Assembly (NCBI GenBank): GCA_963920575.1
Contig: OY986965.1
Location: 14,150,290-14,214,289, forward strand
DNA from: Narthecium ossifragum
Taxonomy: Eukaryota; Streptophyta; Magnoliopsida; Dioscoreales; Nartheciaceae
DNA: 64,000 nucleotides
Direction: 5' to 3'
The notes beneath the pieces were generated by a model, which had not been told where the DNA came from, searched no databases, and saw nothing but the letters and a program-made list of their open reading frames with translations. The position numbers and the translations under genes were made by a program. Below are positions 21,002 to 30,830 of this stretch, piece by piece (positions within the stretch are counted from its first letter, which is position 1; every line of letters starts with the position of its first letter).

Positions 21002-22514
21002 TGATAAGTCATTAATTATTCCTAATTAAACCCCTTAAATTACCTTTGTTAGGCCTAGAGTAGGTGTATTTGATATCATATTGCTTGATTTCAGGTTTAA
21101 GTAGGATTTGAGAAGAAATATAAGAAATTCGGCCAAAAATCACTAAATTCTGCAAAAAAACTGCTTTGTCGACTGTTTGCAAATAAATCACCAGAAATTC
21201 TATACAATTCTAAATATTCTGAAATTCTGAGAGCTGCAAGAAGACTTCAAGAGCTACAACTTTTATGTTGAAGGCTTGGTGAGATTCGGTCTACATTGGC
21301 GCCAGTTTTTGAATCAAAGTCAGAAGTATGGAAGTTGGAGTGAAAAGCTGAAGAAATTAATTGATGACGTGGCAGTTATTGACCCAGTCAGACCAACTAC
21401 AGTGATGGATCATATTTGACTCCGATGGATCGCTCCGATGACGTCAGCAACCCGAAATTTAGAGAAATTAGAGTTTAAGTTCAACTATAGCTCCTAATTC
21501 TAGGATTAAGGGTTTCTAATAGATAAGGGGGTTATTCCAGCCGAAAATTGCATCTTTTGGACCACTTTTGGAGGAGAAGACTAGGGTTTTGAAGATGGAG
21601 ATCTTTTCGCGGGGATCAACGGCTTCCTTCCGAACACCTATGGATCTTTCCCAGAAGATGAGTAACTAATTCTAAACTTAGGGATATCATGAAAACCCTA
21701 GTGTAGCTTTTGATTTTCTTTGGTTTGATTCTTGTAAACTTCTTCTCAATATGATCTCATAAATATGGTTTTAATGATTAGAGATTTGAGGGAACATAGT
21801 TCTTTTGAAGTATTTTCAGTCGTATGAGCTTTCTATTATTGTTTATACAGATTTATAAGATAGTTTTCATGTGATTTATGGTTTGCTTTTGAGATAGGTT
21901 ATGCTAGGATAGGTTGTGCCTAGGTCATTAGGAGTAGTATAACTTAAAGTAATCGTAGGATCGAAGACAACCTATGCCAAGAAAGATAGGCTATGCCGTT
22001 AGGAACATAAATCTTATTTTAGGGATTCATGTGAGCTTGTTGTAGCCATATGATCCATAATGTTGAGAGAAGTGAACAAGAGGATAACTAGAGAAGATTG
22101 AAGGTGAAGCTAGGGTAGATTGTGTAATCCCTAGGTAATTCATCACTTGGTTCCAATCCCGATCACTTTACTTGCTTTCTTAGATAGTTTTTTAGATAAT
22201 GGTGGTTTTATATGCACCACCACTTTTTATAAGTGCACCACATTTTTCTAATGTTTAACTCATCAATGTCTAAGTGCACTTAGGGAAATATGGTGCACTT
22301 ATAAGAAGTGGTGGTGCATATAAAACCACCCTTTAGATAATTCAACCCACCTTTTGATTACTCCGTTTAGGAATTAGTTTTGAAAACTGATTTTGGTTTT
22401 CCTAGTAATTCCCTGTGGTTCAACTTCGGATTTCACCACTAGTCTACGTAGTAGTATTAGTGATTGAATAAGGATATAAATTTAAGATTTGATTGAAGTT
22501 AGCAACGTTTTAAT
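21002..22514 (+). mobile_element. Athila/Tat-like gypsy LTR or LTR fragment
   Basis: It starts TGATAAGTCATTAATTATTCC and ends in a block with CCTGTGGTTCAACTTCGGA, which is the 'CCCTGWGGWTCGACCC' ending typical of long noncoding plant gypsy LTRs. Its start is matched, in inverted orientation, at 23989 going left. A small inverted-repeat element (22201-22331) is nested in it. The exact right edge is uncertain. It has no primer site or coding sequence, so probably a solo LTR. No other gene is visible in these 1.5 kb. Confidence 0.55.
22191..22341. mobile_element. MITE with TIRs and 10-bp target duplication
   Basis: A 131-bp element at 22201-22331 starts GGTGGTTTTATATGCACCAC and ends with its inverse; the arms extend over about 45 bases with few mismatches (ACTTTTTATAAGTGCACCA against TGGTGCACTTATAAGAAGT). 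It is flanked by TTTAGATAAT on the left (22191-22200) and right (22332-22341). Duplications of 8 to 10 bases fit hAT or Mutator-like families. It cannot encode anything. Confidence 0.85.
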
Positions 22515-22648
22515 GATGACGTTTGCGAGCGATCATCTCTCTCTCCATCGACCCTCTCTTTCTCTCCATCAACTCTCTCTCTCTCCCCCCCCCCCCCCTC
22601 TTTCTCTCTCTCCCTCTCTCTCTGTCTCTCTCCATCCACTCGCTCTCA
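22515..22648 (-). repeat. CT-rich spacer between inverted LTR pieces
   Basis: Short pyrimidine-rich block (CTCTCCATCGACCCTCTC, a run of C near 22587, CTCTCCATCCACTCGC) of the same type as the other GA/CT blocks. No gene is seen. Confidence 0.8.
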
Positions 22649-23989
22649 TGGAGGTGAAATACGGGGTCGGTCCTCAGGGAAAACTTTGACTAACTAGGAA
22701 AAATCAGAATTAAATCTCGAGACTCTAATCCTAAAGCGAAGAAGGATTGATTTGGGTTGTTTTCGAATTATTTAATGAAAACTAACTAGGAAAGCAATGT
22801 AAAAAGGATTTAAGATAGATCAATGAGAAAACCTGGGTATTACTCAATCCAATTTAGTTTCACTTCATGTATTCTCTAGTTATCCTCTTGTTTTCTTATC
22901 TAGACATTATTGATTCATAGCTTCTTAAGCTTCCATGAATCTCTAAAAGAAGGTAAGTGTTTTCCAAAGGCATATTTTATCTTCGATTAGCATAGATTGT
23001 TTTCGGGGTAACCTTAGTACATCCTATCATCACTAAGTATAAAATATCTCATCGGTTATTCACAAACCATATCAAAACTATCTTATAGATCTCTACCATC
23101 AATCACCGAAATCAGGTAGGCTCCAATATACGTCAAGGAACTCTGTTCCCTCAACTCTATTAGCAATAAATCCATATCTATAAGATTATGTCTAGAAAAG
23201 AATACAAGTATCAAACTAGAAAATACAAAGAAGCTATACTAAAGTTTCATGAGATCGCTAATTAGTAAAGGAACTAGCCACTCATCTTGGTGATGGAAGC
23301 CATAGAATTGATGAAGAGCAATCGGAATCCACGCATTAACTCCTCCGTCTTCAGAAACCCTAATCCTCTCTTTTCTCTCTATAGGGGCCTCTTGTTTTTC
23401 GGCCAGCAAACCCTTTTTTATAGGTTAACTCCCGAAATTAGGGTTTTGGTTAAGTTGGACTTCTATTACAACTCGGATTCCCTGAATTAATTCTGGCAGT
23501 CTTACTCCAATCACAAGTGGGTCCAATCAAGCCGAAAGTTGAAATGTGCTCAACACTAAAGATGTAGATTAGTAAGTCCTCTGTCATATCCTGAAGATGT
23601 AATAATATTCGAATGATTTGGAATATTTGACGAATATTCTCCTGAACGTCAACGGACCAGTTTTCCAGCAGCTATATATCTTTATCTTCTTAAAAATGGG
23701 TATCAATCCACCAGGAATCTCAAAAAATATCCTACATGAAAGTTGTAGATCTTGAAGTCTTCTATCGCATACTAAATTTTCAGAATATTTTTACGTATAA
23801 AGATTTTCTAGAGAATTTTCTCCTGACAAACGAAGAAGCAACGTATTTTCAGCATATTAACCTTTTTCTGTATTTTCTAACTTGAATCTTCATTAAATCT
23901 TAAATCAACTAACAAACTATAAAAAAAACATTGTCGTGCTAACAAAGGTAAATTAAGGGGTTTAATTATGAATATTTAGTGACTCCTCA
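22649..23989 (-). mobile_element. Athila/Tat-like gypsy LTR, inverted partner
   Basis: On the minus strand it starts TGAGGAGTCACTAAATATTC followed by ATAATTAAACCCCTTAATTTACC, and ends CCCTGAGGACCGACCCCGTA plus TTTCACCTCCA, close to the pattern of 21002-22514. The body includes GATTCATAGCTTCTTAAGCTTCC-type sequence but no coding region or primer site. It is diverged from its partner and is likely a separate solo LTR rather than half of one element, because the two face each other. Confidence 0.55.
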
Positions 23990-24156
23990 GTAAGGAATTC
24001 AAAGGCTAAGGAATTCATAGGCTAAGTAAGGAATTCCACTTATAAGTAAGAAATCATATCCAAGCCGACTTAAACACTAAATTTAAGTCCACGAAAACCC
24101 AAAAAAATGGAATACCTCCACTCTCTCCCTCTAAAATAATGAAGGAATTCATACGA
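23990..24156. other. Short unassigned spacer
   Basis: It contains three imperfect repeats of TAAGGAATTCAAAGGC / CTAAGGAATTCATAGGC. Nothing else is seen. Confidence 0.5.
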
Positions 24157-24650
24157 AAGAAGAAGATGGGTGATGTCACATCTTAATCTAGAGAGATCTT
24201 TCTCTCATTTCTCTCTCTCGTACTTGTGTCAAGTGGGATTAAATGATGAGAGAGAGTTAGTCAGCGATATTTTGGTCCCGAATTTATGGATTTGCCCTGG
24301 TTTGTAAACAAACACAAAACTGTCCGTTGATTGATAAATCAAAAGACAAGTGGATTTAAAAAGAAAATAACTCGGCAAAACCTTGACTTTAATTTACGAG
24401 TTGCGTGATGTGGTTGTGGCGATATATGTGTCATATGTGGAGAAATTTTCTTTTTAAATCCACTTGTCTTTTGATTTGTCAATCGAGGGACACTTTTGTG
24501 TTTCTTTACAAAGCAGGCCAAATCCATAAATTCGGAACCAAAATACCCCTCGTCAACTCTCTTTCATCATTTAATCCCACCTGACACAAGTAAGAGAGAG
24601 AAAGGAGAGAGATATCTCTCTACATTAAGATGTGACATCGCTCATCTTCT
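24157..24650. mobile_element. Foldback element with about 210-bp inverted arms
   Basis: Left arm 24157-24368 and right arm 24442-24650 are inverted copies: for example AAATCCACTTGTCTTTTGAT on the right pairs with ATCAAAAGACAAGTGGATTT on the left, and both outer ends carry GAAGAAGATGGGTGATGTCACA against TGTGACATCGCTCATCTTCTTC. The loop is about 73 bases. It has no coding capacity. A partial extra copy of one arm segment (ACCCCTCGTCAACTCTCTC to CACCTGACACAAGTAAG) occurs at 27237-27290. Transcripts through it would form a long hairpin. Confidence 0.88.
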
Positions 24651-25740
24651 TCTCTCTATCCCCGCTATTGATATCACTCTATCTCCCTCCACTCTCTCTC
24701 TTACAGTGGATGTCGCCGTCTTGTAATATAGAACCCGAGGTTGCCGTCGACTCGGCCTCCGGTGGGAGAGAGGCAGCCGTCGCCATCACCTATTATAGAG
24801 AGGGAAGGAAGATACGGGAAGAGGGAGGAAGGAAGAAATTGTTAAGGAAGAGAGAGAGCGAGGGAGGAAGAGAGTGGGAGAGAGTGGAGGGAGAGTGGTG
24901 GGATTAAATTCCTTCATTATTTTCTTCATTGTTCCTCTTTGTGTAATAAAGAGAGGGAAGGAGGCTGGGGTAAGATGAAGAAAGGAGGAAATTGTTAAGG
25001 AAGAGAGAGAGTGAGGGAGGAAGAGAGTGGGAGAGAGTGAGGAATCCTTCAATTTTTAAGTGAGGAATCCTTCAACTTTTAATTGAGGAATCCTTCAATT
25101 TTTAAGTGAGGTAACCTTCAATTTTTAATGGAGAGAGGGAGGTTGGGTGGAGATAGGGAGGTTGGAGAGAGAAGGAGGAAGTGAGAGAGATCCGGTGGAG
25201 AGAGGAGGTTGGAGAGAGAATGAGGAAGTGAGAGAGAGATCAGGTGAAGAGAGGGAGGTCGGAGAGAGAGAGATCGGGTGGAGAGAGGGAGGTTGGAGAG
25301 AGAACGAGGAAGTAAGAGAGAGATAGGGCGGAGAGAGAAAGATCGGGTGAAGAGAGAGCGAGGAAGTGGGAGAGAGATCAGGTGGAGAGAGGGAGGTCGG
25401 AGAGAGAGTGGATGGAGAGAGAGAGAGAGAAAGCAACTATCATATCCATTTAATGCATATGACAGTTTCTTTCTCTCTCTCCATCCACTCTCTACTCTCA
25501 CAAGTAACTAAGGAATCCTCACAAATAACTAAGGAATCCTTGTAAATTTGATGTATTTAGTCCCTTTTATTAGCTAAAAATTGAAGGGGTTTGAGTGATA
25601 CACGACCGCCACTCTCTCTCTCTCCCTCCTCGTCCCCTCCTACTCTCTCCTCCCTTCTCACCCTCTCTCTCTCCTCCCTTTCTCTCCTTCCTAAACGACG
25701 ACCTCTCTCTCTCTCTCCCCCCTCGAGCTGTTGCATCGAT
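24651..25740 (+). repeat. GA/CT strand-switching repeat, copy 2
   Basis: CT-rich to 24710, a GC-rich piece (24710-24790), then GA-rich with AGGAGGAAATTGTTAAGG at about 24830 and again at 24985, four AGGAATCCTTCAA units (25041-25120), GA arrays (25125-25435), a hairpin at 25415-25490, the AT-rich core (25497-25612: AAGGAATCCTCACAAATAACT, ATTTAGTCCC, TAGCTAAAAATTGAAGGGG) and a CT-rich block (25612-25720). The order GA - core - CT makes the whole a loose palindrome. No gene is supported. Confidence 0.75.
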
Positions 25741-26170
25741 CGCGAACGTCGTACACTTCCATACCTTCGCCCCAAGGAGGTGGTGCCCAAAGGGATTTGA
25801 GCACGCTACGTACATGCAAGTTCTACAAAAATAAAAAAAATTGGATCGAACCGACCGGGTGGGTTTGGTTATCGTTCTGCGCCGAGTTGCATGGGATAGG
25901 CCATTTCGAAACTTCGAGCGGAGGTCATGATCGCCTTTGAATGAGGCCGGGGGACGTCGGCATCGAATCGCATGTGAATCTAACATCGCGAACCTTCGAG
26001 GCCGCACTCTTATGGAGACACGACAAAACAACACAAAACGAAACAGAGCCTTCCCCAAAACAGAATAGAACATAACAAGCCTCTGTCGACCTCCAGGCTT
26101 CCGTCAGCAAACAAAATGGATCGGTGCTACTCCAACGAGACCTCTATCGGCTACAACGCCCATTCACGGA
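25741..26170. other. Unassigned unique-looking sequence
   Basis: These 430 bases are neither GA-rich nor similar to the other repeats in the window. The frame 25591-25834 and the minus frame across it are not recognisable proteins. No feature can be supported. Confidence 0.4.
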
Positions 26171-26261
26171 CAATTGATCAATGCCACGATATCTAGGCGA
26201 AGCGGCTCCCCTCGAGGCCGTTCGATCTCGACAAGAATGGGTATGCCGGTGAAGTCGACAG

Positions 26262-26868
26262 TTGACATCTCCTCGCCGCCATGGATGGAGGCTCGCTCGT
26301 GGGTTCTCGGGTTTTACCCGCCGTTGTCCTCTGCCTCAGCTGAACAACGATCTGGAGGATGCTGAAGTGGGAGGCCTTGAGCTCGACCTTAAGGGTGTCG
26401 ACGCCCTGGATAAGGTCGGGACGCGATCACGCTCTCATATGCGATCGCCATTGAATGAAGCCAGAGACGCCGACGCCGAGTCGCGGATGAGGTCGAGGGA
26501 GCTCAAGCTCAATCTTGAGGATGTCGACGCCGGGATGAGGTCGAGGGAGCTCGAGCTAGATCTTGAGGATGTCGACGCCGGGATGAAGGCGGGACGAAGT
26601 CATGCCCTCATACGTGATCGCCTTCGGGTGTCGGTGGGATGAAGCTGACGCCGAGTCGCGGATGAAGTCGAGGGAGCTCTCATACGCGCGGATGAGGTCG
26701 AGTGAGCTTGAGCTCGATCTTGAAGAGGTCGGCGCCGGGATGAGGTCGAGGGAGCTCGAGCTAGATCTTGAGGATGTCGGTCCCGGGATGAAGGCGGTAC
26801 GAAGTCACGTCCTCATACATGATCGCCTTCAGGTGTCACCGGGATGAAGCTGACGGCGAGTCGCATAT
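26262..26868 (+). repeat. GC-rich tandem repeat with open frame
   Basis: From about 26400 a unit GGGATGAGGTCGAGGGAGCT followed by CGAGCTAGATCTTGAGGATG and TCGACGCC repeats, in single units of about 54 bases (26486-26583) and in a larger repeat of about 185 bases that includes GAAGTCATGCCCTCATACG / TGATCGCCTTC (26590 and 26797). One frame stays open across the first part and would give repeated LELDLEDVDAGMRSR. It has no start context, no known domain and is surrounded by repeats, so I treat it as a repeat and not a gene. Confidence 0.7.
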
Positions 26869-28134
26869 GAAGCTGAGTGCGCAGAGAGAGCAGGAGGGGA
26901 GGAGGAGCCGGAGCCGGAGGGGAGGAGGCGACAGAGAAGAGAGGGAGAGAGAGAAACAGAGGAGAAAGCAGGAGGAGAGGAGGCGAGGAAGTGAGAGAGG
27001 TCGGGGAGAGAGAGAGAGGTCGGGGGGAGAGAGAGGTCAGGGAGAGAGAGAGGTCGAGGAGAGAGAGGTCAGCGGGAGAGAGAGAGAGGTTAGGGGGGGG
27101 AGAGAGAGAGGTCGGGGAGAGAGAGTGAGGTCGGGGGGAGAAAGAGAGAGAGGTCGAAAGAGAGGGAGAGAGAGGTGGAGGAGAGAGAAGGTGGAAGGAA
27201 TGGAGAGAGAGAGTGGAGGGAGATAGATAGAGTGATACCCCTCGTCAACTCTCTCTCATTATTTGATCCCACCTGACACAAGTAAGAGAGAGAAAGAAGA
27301 GCGAAAGAAGGAGGCTACGGAAAGATGAAGGAAGGAGGAAATTGTTAAGGAAAAGAGAGAGCGAGGGAGGAAGAGAGTGGGAGAGAGTCAGGAATCCTTC
27401 AATTTTTAATTGAGGAATCTTTCAATTTTTAAGTGAGGAATTCTTCAATTTGTAATGACTTCAAGGAAGAGGAGAGAGGGAGGTTGGGTTGGAGAGAGAG
27501 CGAGGAAGTGAGAGAGAGATCGGGTGGAGAGAGGAGGTTGGAGAGAGAACGAGGAAGTAAGAGAGAGATCAGGTGGAGAGAATGAGGTTGGAGAAAGAAC
27601 GAGGAAGTAAGAGAGAGATCGGGTGGAGAGAGGAAGATCGGGTGGAGAGAGAATGAGGAAGTGAGAGAGGAAGATCGGGTGGAGAGAGGGAGGTCGGAGA
27701 GTGAGAGTTGATATAGAGAGAAGCAACTGTCATAAGCAACTGTAAATTTGACAGTTGCTTTCTCTCTCTCTCCATCCACTCTCTCTCTCTCCTCTCTCGC
27801 GAATAACTAAGGAATCCTCACAAATAACTAAAGAATCCTTGTAAATTTGAAGTATTTAGTCCCTTCTATTAGCTGAAAATTGAAAGGGTTCGAGCGATAC
27901 ACGACCACCACTCTCTCTGCCGCCACTCTCTTTCTCTCCCTCCACTCTCGTCATCCACTCTCTCTCACTATCTCCACCCGATCTCTCTCTCCATCCACAC
28001 ACTCCCACACATTCTCTCTAGCCACTCTCGCCCCCTCTCTCTCTCCCTCCCTCTCTCTCTCCATTCCTTCCACCCTCTCTCTCCTCCACCTCTCTCTCTC
28101 CCCCGACCTCACTCTCTCTCTCCCCGACCTCTCT
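26869..28134 (+). repeat. GA/CT strand-switching repeat, copy 3
   Basis: GA-rich 26877-27225 (units AGAGAGGTCGGGGAGAGAG), a foldback-arm piece at 27237-27290, AGGAGGAAATTGTTAAGG at 27331, AATCCTTCAATTTTTAA units (27393-27455), GA arrays (27465-27700), a hairpin with arms AGCAACTGTCA and TGACAGTTGCT (27722-27761), core (27795-27911) and CT block (27911-28134). From 27325 it parallels 24980-25720 in the same order and orientation, so the two are a direct duplication of about 0.8 kb. No gene is supported. Confidence 0.78.
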
Positions 28135-29011
28135 CTAGGGTTTGAGGGGGGATTTCTACATACTTTTGGCTACTACTCTATACTCTTTGATATTTTTCCT
28201 AAATTTTCTCTTGCTTAATTGAATCTTTTGAGGATTGTTATTGATGGCCTTGCGTGGCTAAATCTTGATTCTTGATCAAGGAAATTGAAACCTCGGAATC
28301 AATGAAACTCCGCGATCTAATCTATTTCTAATGTTCAGTTTATACTTGAGTATTGAATGTTATTCTGTGATTATATTCATGATTGTCTTGTCTAATTGCT
28401 AGGAGGCATACTAGTTTATTATTCATTGCAATCTACTGCTAGGTTAGATTTCAAATCCGTAATTATTTGATCCCTCTTATCTGCGAAGCAACTAAGATCT
28501 ATTGATTTACTGCGTTTCAGAGATTGTTAGATCTTAGTAAGAACATTCGACTAAATTAAATGCAACCGTTTGTGCTTGTGTTGTTTAGCTTCATCGATCT
28601 CCCTATTCTTAAAGCTGCTACTAGATTAAAGCTACAGCGCTTGGCTTAGGTTGTTTAGTAGTTAGGGATAATTAGATCGCTTGTTTCTAATTAACTATGA
28701 TTGACTAGAGATTCGAATTTAATTCGAACGGTGAATATTCAAGGTGTAGATTGGTATATACTTGCATCAATGATCAGTTATAAAAATTCTGATGGTGGAT
28801 GTTGACTTAGACCAAGGTTTATTCTCTTGATTCAATTAGATTCTTCGCTTTAGATTGTTTCTTTACTGTTTTCATTACGCTTAAAACCCCCCATCTTTGT
28901 TCGCTAAGCACAAAATTAGGCTAAACACTCTTCGTGGGAACGATCCTTGCTCGCACTACTACATTCATTTTGAGAGCATTGATTTTATTTTTGATTGCAT
29001 GCGACAACGCA
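28135..29011 (+). mobile_element. Athila-like LTR fragment (3' part)
   Basis: It is the inverse of 58960-59850: shared landmarks are GGCCTTGCGTGGCTAAATCTTGATTC (first 20 bases or so), GAAACTCCGCGATCTAATC, the ATTCGAATTTAATTCGAACGGTGAATATTC region and the end TTTTATTTTTGATTGCATGC/GACAACGCA. The U3 part corresponding to 59850-60552 is missing, so the piece is truncated on the left by GA/CT repeat. Its right edge at 29011 abuts the copia pol. It does not code by itself. Confidence 0.8.
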
Positions 29012-29979
29012 TCATAGTCTTTGAGATAGGAAGGAGGAGCTCGTACCCGGCTGGAACTAAGAATATCCAAAGTAGAGGATGACTCGGGAGAGCTGGATGT
29101 GAGTGTCGAATCAACCGATGAGCCAGAGTCGGGAGGAGTGGTCAAAGGTGGTTGATCACCCATTGAGCTTTCTTCACCTGCATCACAAGTATGCTCTGGA
29201 AATAGATCTATGGTAGGATAAGTAAAAATGGGTGAGTGAGAGGGAGGACTAGACAAGAACTGTGATACACTAGTGAATGTCTTGTGTTCCCAGAAATGAA
29301 CATGTCTAGAACTCCGAAGACGCTTGGAGATAGGATCATAGTACCGGTAGCCTTTTTGCTCAATGTCATACCCAAGAAACCAGCAGAGACGAGAACGTGG
29401 TTCAAGTTTGGTACACTCATGGGGTGGGAGTAAAACGAAACAAGTACAGCCAAAAACTTTTAAGAGAGAATAATTTGGTACCTCTCCATAAAGAAGCTCA
29501 TAGGGAGATCGATTTGAAATCGTGGGTGAGGGAACCCGATTGATAGTGTAGACAGTTGTAAGAGCAGCTTCTGCCCAAAAGGATTCATGCAGACAGGCTG
29601 ACAGGAGGAGAGAACGAACTGTGTCCAGAATATGAAGATGTTTGCGTTCTGCACGCCCATTCTGGTGGGAAGTATAAGGACTTGATCGATGAGATAGGGT
29701 GCCTTCGTGTTTAAGTGCTTCTGCGAATGAGGCACCCGTATACTCCATGGCATTACCAGAGCGAAAGATTTTGATAGATCGATCAAACTGAGTTTTAATC
29801 ATTTGTTGAAAGTCATGAAAGACTTTAAGTAACTCAGATCGATCATGTAAAAGATAAAGCCATGTGAATCGAGAATAATCATCGACAAAAATAACAAAGA
29901 AACGAGACCCCCCCTTTGTGGGAACAGGTAAAGGCCCCCAGATATCGGAATGAACAAGATCAAAAGGTGTAGATATCAA
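28921..29979 (-). pseudogene. Copia integrase, catalytic Asp lost, chimeric tail
   Basis: The 352 residues begin FDLVHSDIWGPLPVPTKGG and FFVIFVDDYSRFTWLYLL (first catalytic Asp in DDYSR). The second block reads IKIFRSGNAMEYTG, where copia integrases have 'RSDN.GEY': the second catalytic Asp is Gly. The third, HQNGRAERKHLHIL, keeps the Glu. AELY-type motif SPYELLYGEVPNYSLLKVFG and the C-terminal GYRYYDPISKRLRSSRHVHF block follow, then a Ser/Pro-rich linker. About 30 C-terminal residues (from about HAIKNKINALK) are translated from the adjoining Athila-like LTR, not from copia. The start chosen is internal; the GAG-pre-integrase HHCC region upstream (29990-30240) is in broken frames. Confidence 0.88.
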
Positions 29980-30248
29980 AGAGGTACTGTTAGGAAAAGA
30001 TAAAGCCTTTTGTTTACCTAATTGGCAAGAAGCACAATCAAAGGTTCAAATTGAACTTTTCCTAAGTGACCATTGGAAGCTAAAGATTAGACACTTGATA
30101 AAGATGCATGGCCAAGACGAGAATGCCAAGTGCTCGAAGAAATAGCAGCAGCAATTGATCGACTGGAACCTGAACCAGGAACATGCAAGGAGGAAAGCTC
30201 AAAGAGGCGACCAACCTTATGACCTGTCCCAACTACCTGACCCGCATT

Positions 30249-30545
30249 CTAATCCTGCACTTCACATCCTTTATTGGAAAAGGTTATGGTAAGACTATGT
30301 TCAACAAGTTGCCCAACAGAAAGAAGATTCAATGACAAGTTAGGAACTAAATACGTGTCAGACACAGAAAGAGTGGAGGTAGAAACATGACCTATATGAC
30401 TAACAAACATATGTGAACCATCAGCCGTAAAGATGCCAGGAGCATGATTTAATGATTTCTTCTCAGACAAAATACAGTAGTCAGAAGTCATATGATTGCA
30501 ACATGCAGAGTCTAGGAACCAGGAAGAGGTCATACCAGATGACAC
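30249..30545 (-). pseudogene. Copia aspartic protease region
   Basis: The frame of 98 residues has SSWFLDSACCNHMTSD, equivalent to the copia protease active site 'W.LDSGAS.HMT' with the D-S pair kept and G-A-S replaced by A-C-C, then IFTADGSHMFVSHIGHV and DTYLVPNLSLNLLSVGQLVE, the usual flap and 'LLSVSQL' helix. It ends at a stop after CEVQD. Protease would release mature Gag and Pol. It is separated from the zinc knuckle frame (30591) by a stop. Confidence 0.82.
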
Positions 30546-30590
30546 AGAGATTGTCGGAGAAAGACGAGAAATAACCCGATGAATGATTGC

Positions 30591-30830
30591 CTACAAATCA
30601 GCTGCAGTAAGGGATGACGAAGTAGATGTAGAAGATAAGTCAGGAGCTGGTGTTCCTGTAGAAACCAGAGCAACAGTCTTGGCGAAATTTACACGCGTCT
30701 TCGCCCTCTGAGCATCTCTAGCAGTTTTAGCTTGTCTCTTGTAGCAGTCAGAGATGTGGTGACCCTTTTTCTTACAGTAGTGACAATAACCATGAAGATA
30801 GCGTGGTCTTGTAGAGGGTGCAGCAGCCAT
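30591..30830 (-). pseudogene. Copia gag zinc knuckle segment
   Basis: It contains CHYCKKKGHHISDC, a standard C-x2-C-x4-H-x4-C knuckle for RNA binding, preceded by MAAAPSTRPRYLHGY and followed by a Lys/Arg-rich and then Ser/Thr-rich stretch up to protease. The UBN2 gag body that should precede the knuckle is not found upstream. Confidence 0.8.

Noticed and set aside
24496..24907. Plus-strand frames across the foldback element
   Set aside because: No domain; arms of an inverted repeat and GA repeat explain them.
26262..26868. A gene coding for Leu/Asp repeats
   Set aside because: No start or splice context, frames shift between units, surrounded by repeats. Kept as tandem repeat.
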